From: Prostheceraeus crozeri
Taxonomy: Eukaryota > Platyhelminthes > Polycladida > Euryleptidae
Reading direction: 5' to 3'
DNA: 64,000 bases
NCBI GenBank assembly: GCA_907163375.1
Contig: CAJQUW010006864.1
Location: 310,001 to 374,000 of the forward strand
Part shown: positions 41,828-52,950 of the stretch, piece after piece
Position numbering within the stretch: position 1 is the stretch's first letter
Layout of the letters: each line of letters starts with the position of its first letter
The notes under the pieces: model-generated
The model's input: only the letters and a program-made list of their open reading frames with translations
Database searches by the model: none
What the model was told of the DNA's origin: nothing
Made by a program: the position numbers and the translations under genes

Positions 41828-42760
41828 TCAAATCGCTGGAGATTCTGGGACATCACATATGTTATTCTCAAAGAGGGGAAGATGAACCTCATATAATCTC
41901 CTTTTTCGACACTTCAAACGCTCATGCAATCGCTCAACTTCACCCGTCAACCTCTTATTTATGCCCTTCACCTCCTCCGTCTCCTTCACCACGCTTCGCA
42001 TTCGCTCTATCTCTTCATCCTTCCTCAACAAACCCACCTGTAAACTCTCCACCAAACCTGCCTTCCTCATCAACTCGCTCCTTTCCGCCATCCATTCCTT
42101 CTCCTTCTTTCTCAAGCTCTCCAACTCTTCCCTCGTTGCCCTATACCCCTCAACCTTCGCCACCAACTCTTCATTCTCCTTCAAAACTTTTCTATTTACA
42201 CTTTCCAAACCCATCACACGATCCTTCAACCTAACAAATGCCTCCGTATCACACCCTTCTTCCTGCCGTGGCGATGACGCTGCCATCGGGTTACCCACTT
42301 CCTCACCCTCCCCCTCCAGATCACCGATATCCCCAAACAAATCCTTAATCACCTTATCCAAATCAACATCATCCTTCTTCTTCATTTTCGCTCTCAACTC
42401 AACTTCCTCACTCGAACTCTCATCACTCGCCTTCGTCACCACTTTCTCCCCAACCACGTCCTCAATCGTTGCCACCGCCTTCCTCACATCTTCCCTTTCC
42501 AACAACTCTACCTCAAACCACATCTTGAACCCCTTCTCTCCGATGTTCCCACTCTCAAACTGCAAATGCGCCTTCATAAACTCTGCCTCATCCCCCATCG
42601 CACATACCCGACAAGGCACACACAGCCTCAACATCACCTTCCTCTCATGGCCCATCGTCCCCTCTTTAGCTTTTAGATGCTTCTTAAGATCGCTGCCTCG
42701 TGCGATACGGCCACAGCTGCATTTTCCAACCAGCATTCTAGCATTACACTGCTTAGTCAT
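41828..42760 (-). CDS. Zinc-binding coiled-coil protein, first gene at the right end
   Basis: 310 residues from the ATG at 42760. Residues 1-55 contain CSC, HLK, GHE and CVPCRVC, a probable metal-binding module. A middle acidic region follows. From about residue 175 to 295 there is a long heptad-rich coiled coil (LKDRVMGLESVNRKVLKENE and onward). No homologue recognised. An acceptor (TATCTTTACAG, exon from 42767) sits 7 bases before the ATG, and two upstream donors can feed it: one in the outer TIR exon (43801) and a GTGAGT at 42947. This points to early expression. Its GC content is higher than that of its neighbours. Confidence 0.7.
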   Translation of the reverse strand: MTKQCNARMLVGKCSCGRIARGSDLKKHLKAKEGTMGHERKVMLRLCVPCRVCAMGDEAEFMKAHLQFESGNIGEKGFKMWFEVELLEREDVRKAVATIEDVVGEKVVTKASDESSSEEVELRAKMKKKDDVDLDKVIKDLFGDIGDLEGEGEEVGNPMAASSPRQEEGCDTEAFVRLKDRVMGLESVNRKVLKENEELVAKVEGYRATREELESLRKKEKEWMAERSELMRKAGLVESLQVGLLRKDEEIERMRSVVKETEEVKGINKRLTGEVERLHERLKCRKRRLYEVHLPLFENNICDVPESPAI

Positions 42761-42767
42761 GATAATT

Positions 42768-42947
42768 CTGTAAAGATAGAGTAAAATTTGATAGCAAGTG
42801 TTTATAGGATACTACTTGCTGATATGCATTGAAAGACTAAGTCACCAAACATTTGATAGCAAACGTTGGAATAAAATTTAAAGAGTATGATTCCTAGCTT
42901 TATCCTAAATCCCAAAGTTTGATAGCAAACCTTGTCAGAGCACTCAC
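42768..42947 (-). other. Probable 180-base intron with three iterated motifs
   Basis: Donor GTGAGT at 42947 and acceptor CTTTACAG ending at 42768. Within it, TTTGATAGCAA recurs at about 42788, 42852 and 42918 (plus-strand reading), spaced about 65 bases apart and followed by variable (A/G)(C/T)NTT. Iterated sites suggest protein binding. Confidence 0.5.
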
Positions 42948-42997
42948 CGTTCGTCTTGCAACTTGAAACAGGAGTGAAGACTAGAGAACAGTCACGG

Positions 42998-43005
42998 TTT
43001 ATATA
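42998..43005 (-). promoter_or_regulatory. Inner TATA box of the right TIR
   Basis: TATATAAA on the minus strand. A transcript from here would include the GTGAGT donor at 42947 and splice to 42767. Confidence 0.5.
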
Positions 43006-43800
43006 CTCAGCGAGCACAAAGCCATGATTCAGACTTTCCTTATTTGGCCATGCTTTTAACTTGACAACAGCAGTTTTACCATGTATGGACATCGGCAGTC
43101 ACCGTGCTTTCTGTTACCAACTCCCAACACAAAGACGGATTCCCCTATGACGCGAAAAGGTTTGACGTCAATGCTTGCAGTAACCGTCCCATTTTTAGCA
43201 AGTTACAATGACAAACGATAGACGTTGCCAATCCTGAGCTACTGAGGCTAGACGAAGAAGGCCTGATAGCAAGCCAGCAACCGCATGGGTGTTAAGCTCT
43301 TGAATCCGTTACAGGCATTACTCAGAGGGGATCTTATCCCAGCTCCAAGGCCTCGACCCACAAATCCAACCTCGAGCGGACAGAGCGTGCGTCATGTCAC
43401 TGTGTTGGTATCCGGGCCCCAGTTTTGACATGAAAACCGGTGGAGTTATTTACAAGAGGAAACGACCCAGGTCACAGAGACTCATAAACGACTGCTTTTT
43501 ATTCAAAAACTTTAATTATTATCATTAAATATGAATTTTAATTTTTCAGTATTTTAGCACTACTCATAAAACTTTTATAAGTAGTCTGTCACCTGCAGCA
43601 CAGCAAGAGCTGTCGAATGTTTTTTGAATCAAGTCTAAAGGACTTGTAGAAGCAAAGTTATAGCCGTTTGAAGATTTCGGCCTACTATCATCAAATGGTC
43701 AGTCATGCTATACTGACTAACCTATAAGTCTGACACCTTAGCTGATATCAGCAATGGAAAGTCAGAAGTCCGATATCGGAACTCAAGAGAAACGACTTAC

Positions 43801-43855
43801 CTGTAGTCAGTTTCTCAACTTAGTGAAATTCCTCTCCCGATCCCATTCTTATATA
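43801..43855 (-). promoter_or_regulatory. Right TIR promoter and splice donor
   Basis: Minus-strand TATATAAG (43855-43848) and CAG|GTAAGT (donor at 43801/43800), the mirror copy of the left TIR promoter. Confidence 0.65.
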
Positions 43856-44604
43856 CCCTGTGAATATGCAATCGATAAGAGGGGGGTCAAAATTTGTCAC
43901 AAATTTGACGCTGATTCCAAATCAGGTCTCTGTTTTCCCGTACGAGGCTTGCTTCACTCGCTAGAGCGATTTTCATAAACATTCTAACTCTGTCGTTTTT
44001 CGCCAAGGTCCAAAATTTTCAATAACGCCTCACCTCTAAACGAAGGCAGATACGAACAAGCCATGTTTTCCACTGAATTTGTCTCACTCCCAGCTTTCAA
44101 ACGAGCCATTGCACGACTTTCTACGATGTCTGCAACCAAAGTTAGAAGATCGCTGCCGAGGGGGGGGGGTCAGAACTTCTTCTCCCCGATTGAGTTGGGA
44201 AGAAGTTCCTAGACCCAACTTTGACCAAAACGTCCGAATTTGCACTCCATTTTCCCATCCGAGGTCTCCTTCTGCCCGAAAAACGACTTTTCTCATCCCA
44301 AAACCTCCAACACCTGCCTTTTCCAACTCTGACGGTTTCCTGCCATTTTCCTCCCTAAACCCAAGAAAATTAGTCCAAACTGAGCTTTCCACTGCTTTTT
44401 TCTCACTCTTAGCTTTCAAATGAGCTATTGCACGACTTTGTACCATCTCTAGAACCAAAGTTGGAAGTTTGGCAGGGGGACCCGTTTCTTCCTCTCGGAC
44501 CCATTCCTCCCAACACATCCTTGGCCAACTCCCTTCCTTCCAGAGGGGGGAGGCTGAGTCAGCATTTCACATTTTGCGCGTGAATTTGCCATGGGGTTAC
44601 TACT

Positions 44605-44610
44605 TAGCTA
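44605..44610. repeat. Right target-site duplication TAGCTA
   Basis: Exact match to 27725-27730; together they define the element ends. Confidence 0.9.
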
Positions 44611-44738
44611 AGAGAATGAAAGTGGAGTTGTCAATTTCGCATTTTGAAATATGTATTTCTATGAAAAACTTGCCTCAATAGATAGTCCTTTTGCGCATTG
44701 TTAATTTGCCCGCCAATCATAGAGATAAAAGTGGCATA

Positions 44739-45636
44739 CCGTATTTACTCTAATAGAACCCGGGGGGGCTCTATTAATTCAGATCGGTCTGACCAGGGTT
44801 CTATTGGAGGCCCGGGTTCTATTGGAGGCCCGGGTTCTATTTAATTACATTGAAAAATGATCACTAAAAAATTAAAAATATGACATCAACCATAGAATTC
44901 GTTGAACCTACATAAAAATGCGGGCCTATTGCATGACAGTTTTTGCTGTTACTGCTCAGTATACATGTACTGTATTCGAAGTCTTTTTTACATTCACTAT
45001 GCTCATGGCATATTGAGTGGCGGATGTGGAGATGATTAAGAACGATCCATAAGCTAACCCGGTAATTGTAATTTAGTCACAAAAAAATCAAAGACCCACT
45101 CGCTGTGCAAAGGAAGAACGGCTACCAGTTGGAAAAATCTCTATATTGGACTGTATATAAAAGTCTCTATATCTACCGGTATATTGAAAAGCAACTCGAG
45201 TCATTCGTCTTCATCTATAATCATCAGCTCGTCCTCTTCTTCGTGTTCTTCATCGATGTCAAGGTCAACTTCCACTTCGCACAAGCGCGAGAGGGCATCA
45301 TGGCATGGATGCCCTACCTCGAAGCATTTGATGAGGTCATCTTCGCTACCATCCAATATTCGCTTGTTTCCTTTACTTATCTCCCGTCAAATGAATTTTG
45401 TTACTAAAAAAATACTTTTTGGTTCACCTACAAGGTCAATAAGATGCTACTGAGTCTCACCCGGGTTCTATCAGAGACCCCAGGTTCTCATAGAGGCCCG
45501 GGTTCTATTAATTCAGATTGTTCTGACCCGGGTTCTATTGGAGACCCGGGTTCTATTAATTCAGATTGCTCTGACCCGGGTTTTATTGGAGACCCGGGTT
45601 CTGTTAGAGGTCCGGGTTCTATTAGAGTAAATACGG
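44739..45636 (-). mobile_element. pogo/Tigger-like deletion derivative
   Basis: Ends CCGTATTTACTCTAATAGAA and its inverse, with TA on both sides (44737-44738, 45637-45638). GGGTTCTATTNGAG-type subterminal repeats occur at both ends. It keeps only the transposase C-terminus. Removing it joins GGCATA to GTTTAAAACGG, restoring a sequence seen uninterrupted at 48190, so it inserted into the palindromic repeat. Confidence 0.85.
45201..45390 (-). pseudogene. C-terminal remnant of a pogo/Tigger transposase
   Basis: A minus-strand open stretch ends at TGA (45203-45201). It carries LDGSEDDLIKCFE and a strongly acidic end (DIDEEHEEDELMIIDEDE), typical of Tigger C-termini and matching the DGSQDEE region of the copy at 9138-10484. 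The Ser-rich plus-strand frame here is its shadow. Confidence 0.7.
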
Positions 45637-45638
45637 TA

Positions 45639-45830
45639 GTTTAAAACGGTTAAAGGAGGATTCAATGATATTTACTGAGATATCTCGATCGACATCTTGT
45701 TAAAATCCCTCGGGCTAAAGCCCTCGGGAATTTTAACAAGATATCGACCTCATTATTTCAGTAAATATCAATGAATCCTCCTTTAACCATTACTTTAAAC
45801 TATGCCAGTTTATCTAGTAATGTATTTTTT
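45639..45830. repeat. Long palindromic repeat, copy A
   Basis: The sequence GTTTAAAACGGTTAAAGGAGG leads into a near-perfect hairpin whose tip holds CCCTCGGGCTAAAGCCCTCGGG, then returns through CCTCCTTTAACC and TTTAAACTATGCCAGTTTATC. A related copy is at 48170-48350, and a half-copy flanks the Polinton at 27614-27725. Confidence 0.8.
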
Positions 45831-46053
45831 GCTATCTAGAGATCTCATTAAATCCCGTAATATCCCTGTCCCTGTTAAAACGAGGGGCAAATTAACTACG
45901 CATAGAAATCCCTCATATTGAAAAGAAGTGCATAGATAACAAAATATAATCAAATAAGTTAGCAACACCAAATAGCATGTAAACTCAAAACAGTCAGAAA
46001 ATAAGATTATTAGCGATGAATAAAATCGAACCTACCAAGGGTAAGATACGAAG

Positions 46054-47957
46054 TCAGAACTCGAATGATACATTACTGCCATCCGGTTGAGTAACACTGA
46101 TCTTCTTTGGCGTGATGCCCAAACCCGAACAAAACGAGGCAACGTCGAATGGCTTTGTGCCACTAACATTATTACCAACAGGTTCCACAACATTTAAAAT
46201 CGAACTTGACGTGGAAGCAACAGTGGACGAGCTCAGTACCTCTGTGGCTAGCCTCATCCGCTTCTCTCCTACGGCGTTGTAAACGTCTATACATTCAGAT
46301 CGATGACCGGTCACCGTCTTTGCCAATTGCTTGTCGCCTGGAAAGAGTTTTAAAAGTCTCAAAGTTTATTGTTTAACTAATGAACAAATTTATGAGATAG
46401 ACATACTTTAAAAATATAATTACTGAACTACCAGTCTAACTACAGTCTCTATACACATAACGTCCTAATAAATTATATCAATTTCTTGTTCAAATATTTC
46501 AAAGAATACTTAATTCAAATCATTTGTTACAACAATATATATTTATTATTATATGTTTATATTATAATCATATCATTTTATATTTTCATATTATTTTGTT
46601 ATAATTATTTTATTTTATTTTCAGCAATACATACAGCAATATAAAAACTTATTTTCAATAAAATAATGCATGCAATTCAAATAATCCATTTATCGTTGAT
46701 GCGAGTATAAATCGTAAGCTTTTATGCCACCTATGCTTACAGAAAAAGTTCAGTAAAATTCGGCAGTAGACCATTATTGATACATATAATCACGCTTAAA
46801 TATTTATATATGACAAAAAATTAAAATGAACAATGAATATTTCATTACGGTTTCATTGACTTACCCGTTTTTTCGATTATCCTCGTGACCGTTGTGCGTC
46901 GGCCGCTTTGATTGCTGTAGTGGCGATCGTCCTCTCCTGCAGCTTCCATTATCGTCCGAAAGGTCATGTCAAGCGTATTGTGACCCATCGGCGAAGATAG
47001 ATACCATCGTACGTTCGAATAGTGCGAATGCGATTGCAAGAAAAGCGCTGTCGTAACACAATTTTGGGGTCGCTTTTCGATCATGGTTTTGTAAATTTGA
47101 ACGGTACATCGACTGCGATCGGTAATAGGATAAATCTTAACACGTTTTGGATCTACATTTCGATCTTTAAGTCCACACCTTTTCGTCTTCGACACTTTTT
47201 CGTTATACTCTAAAACCTCTTGGTCGTCAATCTTTCGAAGTTGTAATTCGCTCTCAGGACCAACTGTTAGCTCTCGGATTTCCTTTCCTCCTCGAAGCCC
47301 TAAGTGAATAGCTAGAAGATAAATCAATGTCCGGTTCAACTTTTTCGGATTATCAATACCTAAATAACCTCGCTCCCACAACGATTCTTCTTGTTGTTCG
47401 GTAATCGGTGATGCTCTTTTCTTTGGTTGATTTACATTAAGTTCGCCAGTTACTTTCATTGCTGCGTCCAATGCTGTTCTCGCATCAGCAAAATCTGGAT
47501 CTGAAAATAGTCGCCATTGTTTTTTCTCCACGCGCTGTAACCAAGATCCAATCCCACAAACTAAGCTTCTGAGAGTTTCACTTGGATACCGATCCCCATT
47601 CACCTTTCTTACTTCGAAAACAAACTTCTGCAATGCAGAGTTGAGGCTGCCTTTAGACATTGTTCCTAGTGTAGCAAAACCTTCTTCCGAGAGATACATC
47701 AACTCACTGGACCCAGCTTCTAAGATCTTCCTATTACGCTCTCCAAGCCAGTCATCGAAAGTTTTTTGAGCCCAGTTAGCACTATTCAATGTAGATTTTG
47801 GTATTTGTTTCATGATGTTATCGGATACGTCAGTGTCGGTAATAGGCTGTGCATGTCGTGATGTTGATGGTGATGTGCCAGTAATTTCATCAAATCTTAA
47901 TAAGTCATTAATATCAATCTCTTCAAAAAATTTGTCGATGTCGTTTTTGGTGTTCAT
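46054..47957 (-). CDS. Crypton-type tyrosine recombinase, two exons
   Basis: Exon 1 is 47957-46865 and exon 2 is 46337-46054, joined across a 527-base intron (donor G|GTAAGT, acceptor CTTTCCAG). The joined length, 1377 bases, divides by three and gives 458 residues. Recombinase features: Arg in AIHLGLRGGKE, HYSNQSGRRT (box II region), TGHRS at the start of exon 2, and a Tyr in CIDVYNA, the candidate nucleophile. Gln stands where Crypton-type proteins usually have His before SGR. An N-terminal SAM-like core-binding part covers about residues 50-180. The reading frame is intact. Confidence 0.8.
46380..46840. other. AT-rich intron of the Crypton gene
   Basis: TTATATTAT-rich low-complexity sequence between the two recombinase exons; no other feature. 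Confidence 0.6.
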
Positions 47958-48065
47958 GATGATGACTGCTCTAATGAAAAGGATAATTCCTTAGCTGCTG
48001 TCATGAAATACTACAAATTTCAAATTTCACCATGTATTGATCTCATGGTTATCTTAAACATAAGT

Positions 48066-48195
48066 TAATCATCCCTGTTAATTTTCCCTCCCCGAATAGA
48101 GATCAACTATAACATTGTTAATCTGTCCCTCCCCGAATAGAGATCAACTATAACATTGTTAATTTGTCCCTACCCGAATAGAGATAAACTGGCAT
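48066..48195. repeat. Tandem repeats, about 52-bp unit, 2-3 copies
   Basis: The unit contains TGTTAAT(T/C)TGTCCCTCCCCGAA and TAGAGATCAACTATAACATT. Related single units occur at about 44697-44735 and 27690-27720, at the edges of the Polinton insertion. Confidence 0.75.
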
Positions 48196-48350
48196 AGTTT
48201 AAAACGGTTAAAGGAGTTTCATTGATATTTGCTGAGATATCTCGGCCAATTATCTGTCAAAATTCCCTCGGGCTATGCCCTCGGGAATTTTAACAGATAA
48301 TTGTCCTCATTATTTCAGCAAATATCAATGAAACCTCCTTTAACCATTAC
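48170..48350. repeat. Long palindromic repeat, copy B
   Basis: The same layout as 45639-45830, with a hairpin tip CCCTCGGGCTATGCCCTCGGG. A further small GC palindrome (CCCGAGGCCTACGGCCTCGGG) follows at about 48357-48378. The two copies bracket the Crypton gene. Confidence 0.8.
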
Positions 48351-48379
48351 TAAAATCCCGAGGCCTACGGCCTCGGGAT

Positions 48380-51300
48380 TTTAACATAGTTATACACCTC
48401 TGTATTTCCCATACAGTCATGATATCCTCCTGTAACCTTAACATATTCAGTGCTCAACGTCCGTAATATTACAAGAGTCAGAGTGCGTTATTAGAAGCTT
48501 TATTAGCTGATTAGGATATAATGGTGAAAATGTCTACTGCGGAGAATTAAAAATTTAGGAACTGGTGAGTTAAAATTGTCCATTGAATAAAACAAAGTTT
48601 CTCGACCTAAAGCAACATGAGAGTTGAAGCCGATTAAAATAACAAATCGAACAAGAGTACGTCGATAATGATTAATCACTTCTTTCGAACATTAAGGATA
48701 AAGTTTGGTTTCTTATGATTTGACTCATTTACATTTGTTCAAATTGTTCGTTTTGAAGCGGTTGTCAAAATATTGCTTCGGTACATAGGCTAAGCTAACG
48801 CTTGAGCTGTTCTAGTAGTCTCAGCAAGAGGGTAATAATCTTAAAGAATTTGCAGTTCATGTTGATTAAGTATTCAATACAAATACTTCAAACTGCACTC
48901 ATACGCACCCCTAGAGATTGATCGGGAGAATGATTCATTTTTGAATTGAGAGAATGGTGCTAATGTTGCAATCGATCATTGGTTCGGTCCGACTTATGGA
49001 CTTGTACACGTAACTGATTAAAAGTAGATAGAGCTTGAAGCTTGGGATACATTAACTGCTAACAGTTGAACCGCATAAACCATCTAGTAATTGCATGGAC
49101 TTGGTAAATGCAAGCTGTGATCAACTTCGTGCGGTAGTAGGGTACCATGCTTTGGCGCGAAGCTTTGAATGAACATTCTAAAGAGTGAAAACACATTACA
49201 AGACAATAGGTCCAACTGTAGCTTAGATAGTGCGGCTGATGTAAATGCATACCATCAGCAACTAATTGCTGTTTTTCAAAGTAGCAATTGTCTGAACAGC
49301 AAATTGCAAAGTAAAATTCCGCGGCATACATCAAGAGTCAATTCAGCAATTTTCAGCTAATATGATGTGTTTCAAAAACTCCCTGCTGAAATACAGGAGA
49401 GAGAGAGAGTAGAATGACAAACAAGTGATTTGAAGAATGAGCAATTGTCTAATAGTACGGTCGAAATATGGCCGAACCTAGAAAAAATTAGTATGAAGCT
49501 GGAAATTGGGGGAGGTATCCGAGATAGTACCCTTGACACTAGAAAAACCCACCGAAATCTACCCATGGGAAATTCTAGGTATTAACTACAAGTGTGGTTA
49601 ACTACAAGTTACAGCATTAATAACAGAAACTTTATTTTTTTCTCAAAACATAGTCATATCGCATATCAAAATGAAGTTCTCGGTTAGGCGATTACAAATA
49701 AAGTACTTTTCAAGTTCAAAATTTGGTTTTGCTGTCTTATATACGACCTTACTATGAAAAATATCATGTTCGTTATTCAAAAATTTCCAGAAGCATGTTC
49801 ATTTTGTACATCAAAATGAAACTCCCAGTTAGGTGAATGCAATTTGGAGTACTTTCTAGGTGGTAAGGGTAAGTCGCAACGGTATATTTTGCATAAGTAC
49901 GCGTTCATGGTCGCTACCAATCATCAGAGGTAACTATTCACAATTTAGCTAGTTTTTTGAGCCTAAGATTATACTTCATTTTGCATCCTAGGAGTGCTTG
50001 ATATCGCAATTAGCATATTTCTACATCTATGCTGCTATATGAATGGCATCCATATATATACATGTACATAGATGCTTTATATGTCGGAGCAGCGAACATT
50101 CATCAGTTATTGAATGAAAGTAGCATGACAAGCAGGCGATTTGAATAGGCTATGAATAATACACTAATTACAAAATTGCACATCAGATATTGAAGCATAA
50201 TGTAAAACATCCGAAAGATTTTAGAACCTTGAATTGTGTTACTCGCACATGTTTAGTGCATACTTTAGAAACATGCATTTCATTGCCATCGAACATCTGA
50301 AAGTTCGGAATCGATTTTCTAATTTCGATGTTAGTAAACGTCAATTTCCTGCATAAAAACAAAGAATTCATAATAACGAAGCCATAATTCGAGAATTGGC
50401 TCTTCTTTCCAAACTGTCTGAACTTCATGGTTCGCTCCTCCTGCTCAGTTTCTCCAGATCGGATGAAAAAAATTCAAATGATTCAAAGAAATGTTTACAG
50501 TCTATTCTGCAGACGATTCAAACAAACTCAGCAGCATTGTTACTTTAATTTCATCTTCGATTAATTCCACGGTATTAAGCACTGTATCAGGTAGCTTTGT
50601 CTGTTCCTTCAATGATTCTTATGTCGACTTTCAAAATTTTCATGTCGAGAACTTGCTTCTTCATTAGAATACCAGCAGGTACGTAGTCCTACTCTCCCCT
50701 TTTCATTTTGTATCACTTAGACGATGAAAAACATATCTCACTAATTTCACTGGTTGTCGTCAGAGTTAAATAACTTAGCGAAATTGTTGGAATTTAAAAG
50801 TTTAGGGTTGATAAGACGATTGTAGCAGACTGAACAAGTGGTTCGAATTGAGCAGTCCAGTTTCCTGGAGCCCATTCATGACGAGTCTGCCAGTCATGAG
50901 AGAGTCTGTGTTGTGTGTGTGTGCGTGTGTGTGCATGTTTTATTTCAACTGATAATCAAAAGATACGGCATCACAAAAAATCGATATCAAAATAAGTCAA
51001 CAAAATTGTTTACAACTACATTAGCTAAAACAACAAGAGAATTCTGCCGTCTATTTGTGGAGCACTGCTCGGTTGCAGTTCGACTATTTCTTTTATGCGT
51101 GTTAATATCACATAAAGGATGTAAAGGACAATGACATGTGTTGTAAAATTCAAAAAAGAGTTCCTTGCATCCAGCAAGAAAATGATCTAGAGTATCAACA
51201 CACTGCGACGATCAGTACAACATATTAATCTCTTTGCACGTCTGAGAAGTCTTTTTACTAAAGTATGACAATTCACAATTCAAAATACTGAGTGACGGCG

Positions 51301-51700
51301 AGGCGTTCAAGATCAGACATTAAATGATTCCCAGAAAAACAGTCCACAACTCGTTAAGATTAAAGTGTCTTTTAAAAACTTTAAGTGCATACGAGTATAA
51401 CCGCCTAGAATAACGTACTTCTGTATCTTTGAAATAAACATCCCATTTCATATCATCAGACCACCAAACTCCTAGAATCCTCAGTTCATGTACAAGGTCA
51501 AATGGAAATGAGTGATGTCAATGGCACTATCTTTCCTAGCGATTTTCATTACATTAGTATTTTTTTATTCTAAGTAAAGTCACTCTTGGTACACCACTTC
51601 TTTAAATGTCGAAATTCCGAAGTCACGGTTTCCAGAGATTGACTACATAGATAAATACAAAAAGAATATTTTTCGCACAACATCGGCAAACTGAATTATG
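48380..51700. other. Stretch without a recognisable gene
   Basis: AT-rich unique sequence. It contains a GT-rich microsatellite at about 50910-50935. Short open stretches (for example 49059-49566) show no family signal. Confidence 0.5.
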
Positions 51701-51707
51701 CGAGTAC

Positions 51708-52950
51708 TTATCGAAAATGTAGCCAAGTCATAACAATGCAAAGCAAAAAATCCAATACCCCGATGAGGAACCTTTGGGCTGCTTCACTTGCTAAAGTCAC
51801 TGAAAGTATCACGCATTCGAATACAATGGCATCTATTTCCGATAGATCTTGTATCAGACAAGTAATGCATATGGGAAAACCAATTGACAAAAACTTTCTC
51901 AGCAGTACATCGTGACAAAGTTTGCTAAATGCTATGCTTAGATCATAGTTAATCATGAAATGAAATGATGTAACTACTTGTGCTTGATCTAGGTAAGTAA
52001 GAAAGTAAGTAAGTAAGGCGTTTGTTCACAAGAGATTCGAAATCATACAGATCGTTTGAAGTACAATGATAATATATACAATTTTTATGCAAGATAAAAA
52101 AATGCATTCGAAATTTACAAGCAAACATCCATACGGAATGAATGTGCGTTGTCTTCTTTCAGTTCTGCAGTGAGGTAAACACAAATGACCACTGTATTTC
52201 AGTCTCTCTGGAATCAAATGATGAAGAGGAGGATTAACTTTTCGCCCACATTTGCTAAAGTAATCGATAGTAGCTTTCTCAAAAACATGCTCAATACTTT
52301 CAAAATCGGTACATTGACAACGAGATCCACAAATCAAAGTGTGTGCTCGGTTAGAGCGCTTACAAAACCGAGCACGCACTTTGATTTGTGGATCTCATTG
52401 TCAATGGACCAATTTTGAAAGTATTGAGCATGTTTTTGGGAAAGCTACTATCGATTACTTTAGAATTAAGTATTGTAGGCACACTGAACTGAAGTAAAGC
52501 ATTTAAAAAAGTAATTTGCTTATTATGCAGTATGTGATTCTCAAGACGTTTTGCGGGTACAGAAAGAAGAGCAATGTCTCTAAGTTGATTTTTGTGTAGG
52601 AATCCTTGAAAAAAAGATACTGTGCAAAATTTGAAATCAGATGGTACTTTTCTGCAAATAGTGCAATTGTTTATGATATGGCACATAGGCTCGCAATCAA
52701 ACGGAGCAGCCACTTCTAAAGTTTAATGCTGACACCATCTGAGCCCGTTACTTTCAAAGTATACGGTCTGTTTAAACGTACAAAAGTTTCCAGTGAATCA
52801 GTTAATATACCCCAATCATCATCACCCTCAAATTGAAGCTCAACTTTGTGCGTGAAAGCCCTTGCAACGAGAAAGCCTTATTGTTTCCACGGCACTCTTG
52901 TCATTTTCAAGATCCTTAAATACCAGCTGAAAAGGATCTTTGACTGTTTT
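51708..52950 (-). pseudogene. Decayed non-LTR retrotransposon reverse transcriptase
   Basis: Minus-strand fragments in several frames match the RT order. Around 52725 a SDGVSIKL block, then at about 52560 IALLSVPAKRLENHI (the RT fingers region), then at about 51940-51700 DLSIAFSKLCHDVLLRKF, corresponding to the first part of the palm, and the position of the later GVPQG-type block degraded. Stops and frameshifts are frequent. An inverted duplication (52253-52464) interrupts it. The clade (Jockey/CR1-like) is not resolved. Confidence 0.65.
52253..52464. repeat. Inverted duplication within the RT remnant
   Basis: Arms of about 98 bp (52253-52350 and 52364-52464) are inverted copies with roughly 10 mismatches, sharing TAATCGATAGTAGCTTTC and CACAAATCAAAGTG. 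The spacer is very short. Confidence 0.8.

Larger units (their letters stand above)
27731..44604. mobile_element. Complete Polinton/Maverick-type virus-like element lacking PolB
   Basis: The ends are AGTAGTAACCCC... and its inverse ...GGGGTTACTACT. The 6-bp duplication TAGCTA flanks both sides, and the TIRs are 1.6-1.9 kb. These are the hallmarks of Polinton integration. Content includes a packaging ATPase, DD35E integrase with chromodomain, adenain-like protease and two capsid-like genes, plus about a dozen small genes. No polymerase or helicase was found. Most genes lie on + from 29.6 to 39.7 kb; the right end is mainly minus. Both capsid-like genes and the protease active site are damaged, while ATPase, integrase and nuclease are open. 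It inserted into a dispersed palindromic repeat. Confidence 0.9.
42990..44604. repeat. Right terminal inverted repeat
   Basis: Inverted copy of the left TIR, lacking about 240 bases present on the left at 27862-28100. The junction lies in a C-rich run (GGGTCCCC), which suggests loss or gain by slippage or recombination. Confidence 0.9.

Noticed and set aside
41961..42773. 270-codon Ser/Thr-rich frame on the plus strand
   Set aside because: Antisense shadow of the Lys/Glu-rich coiled-coil gene at 41828-42760, which has a splice acceptor and start signals.
27731..44604. Hidden PolB or helicase gene
   Set aside because: All frames larger than 60 codons were considered; none shows YxDTDS-like, KxxGx or SF3 Walker motifs besides the packaging ATPase.
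45184..45453. Ser-rich plus-strand frame
   Set aside because: Antisense to the acidic C-terminus of a pogo transposase remnant inside a TA-flanked element.
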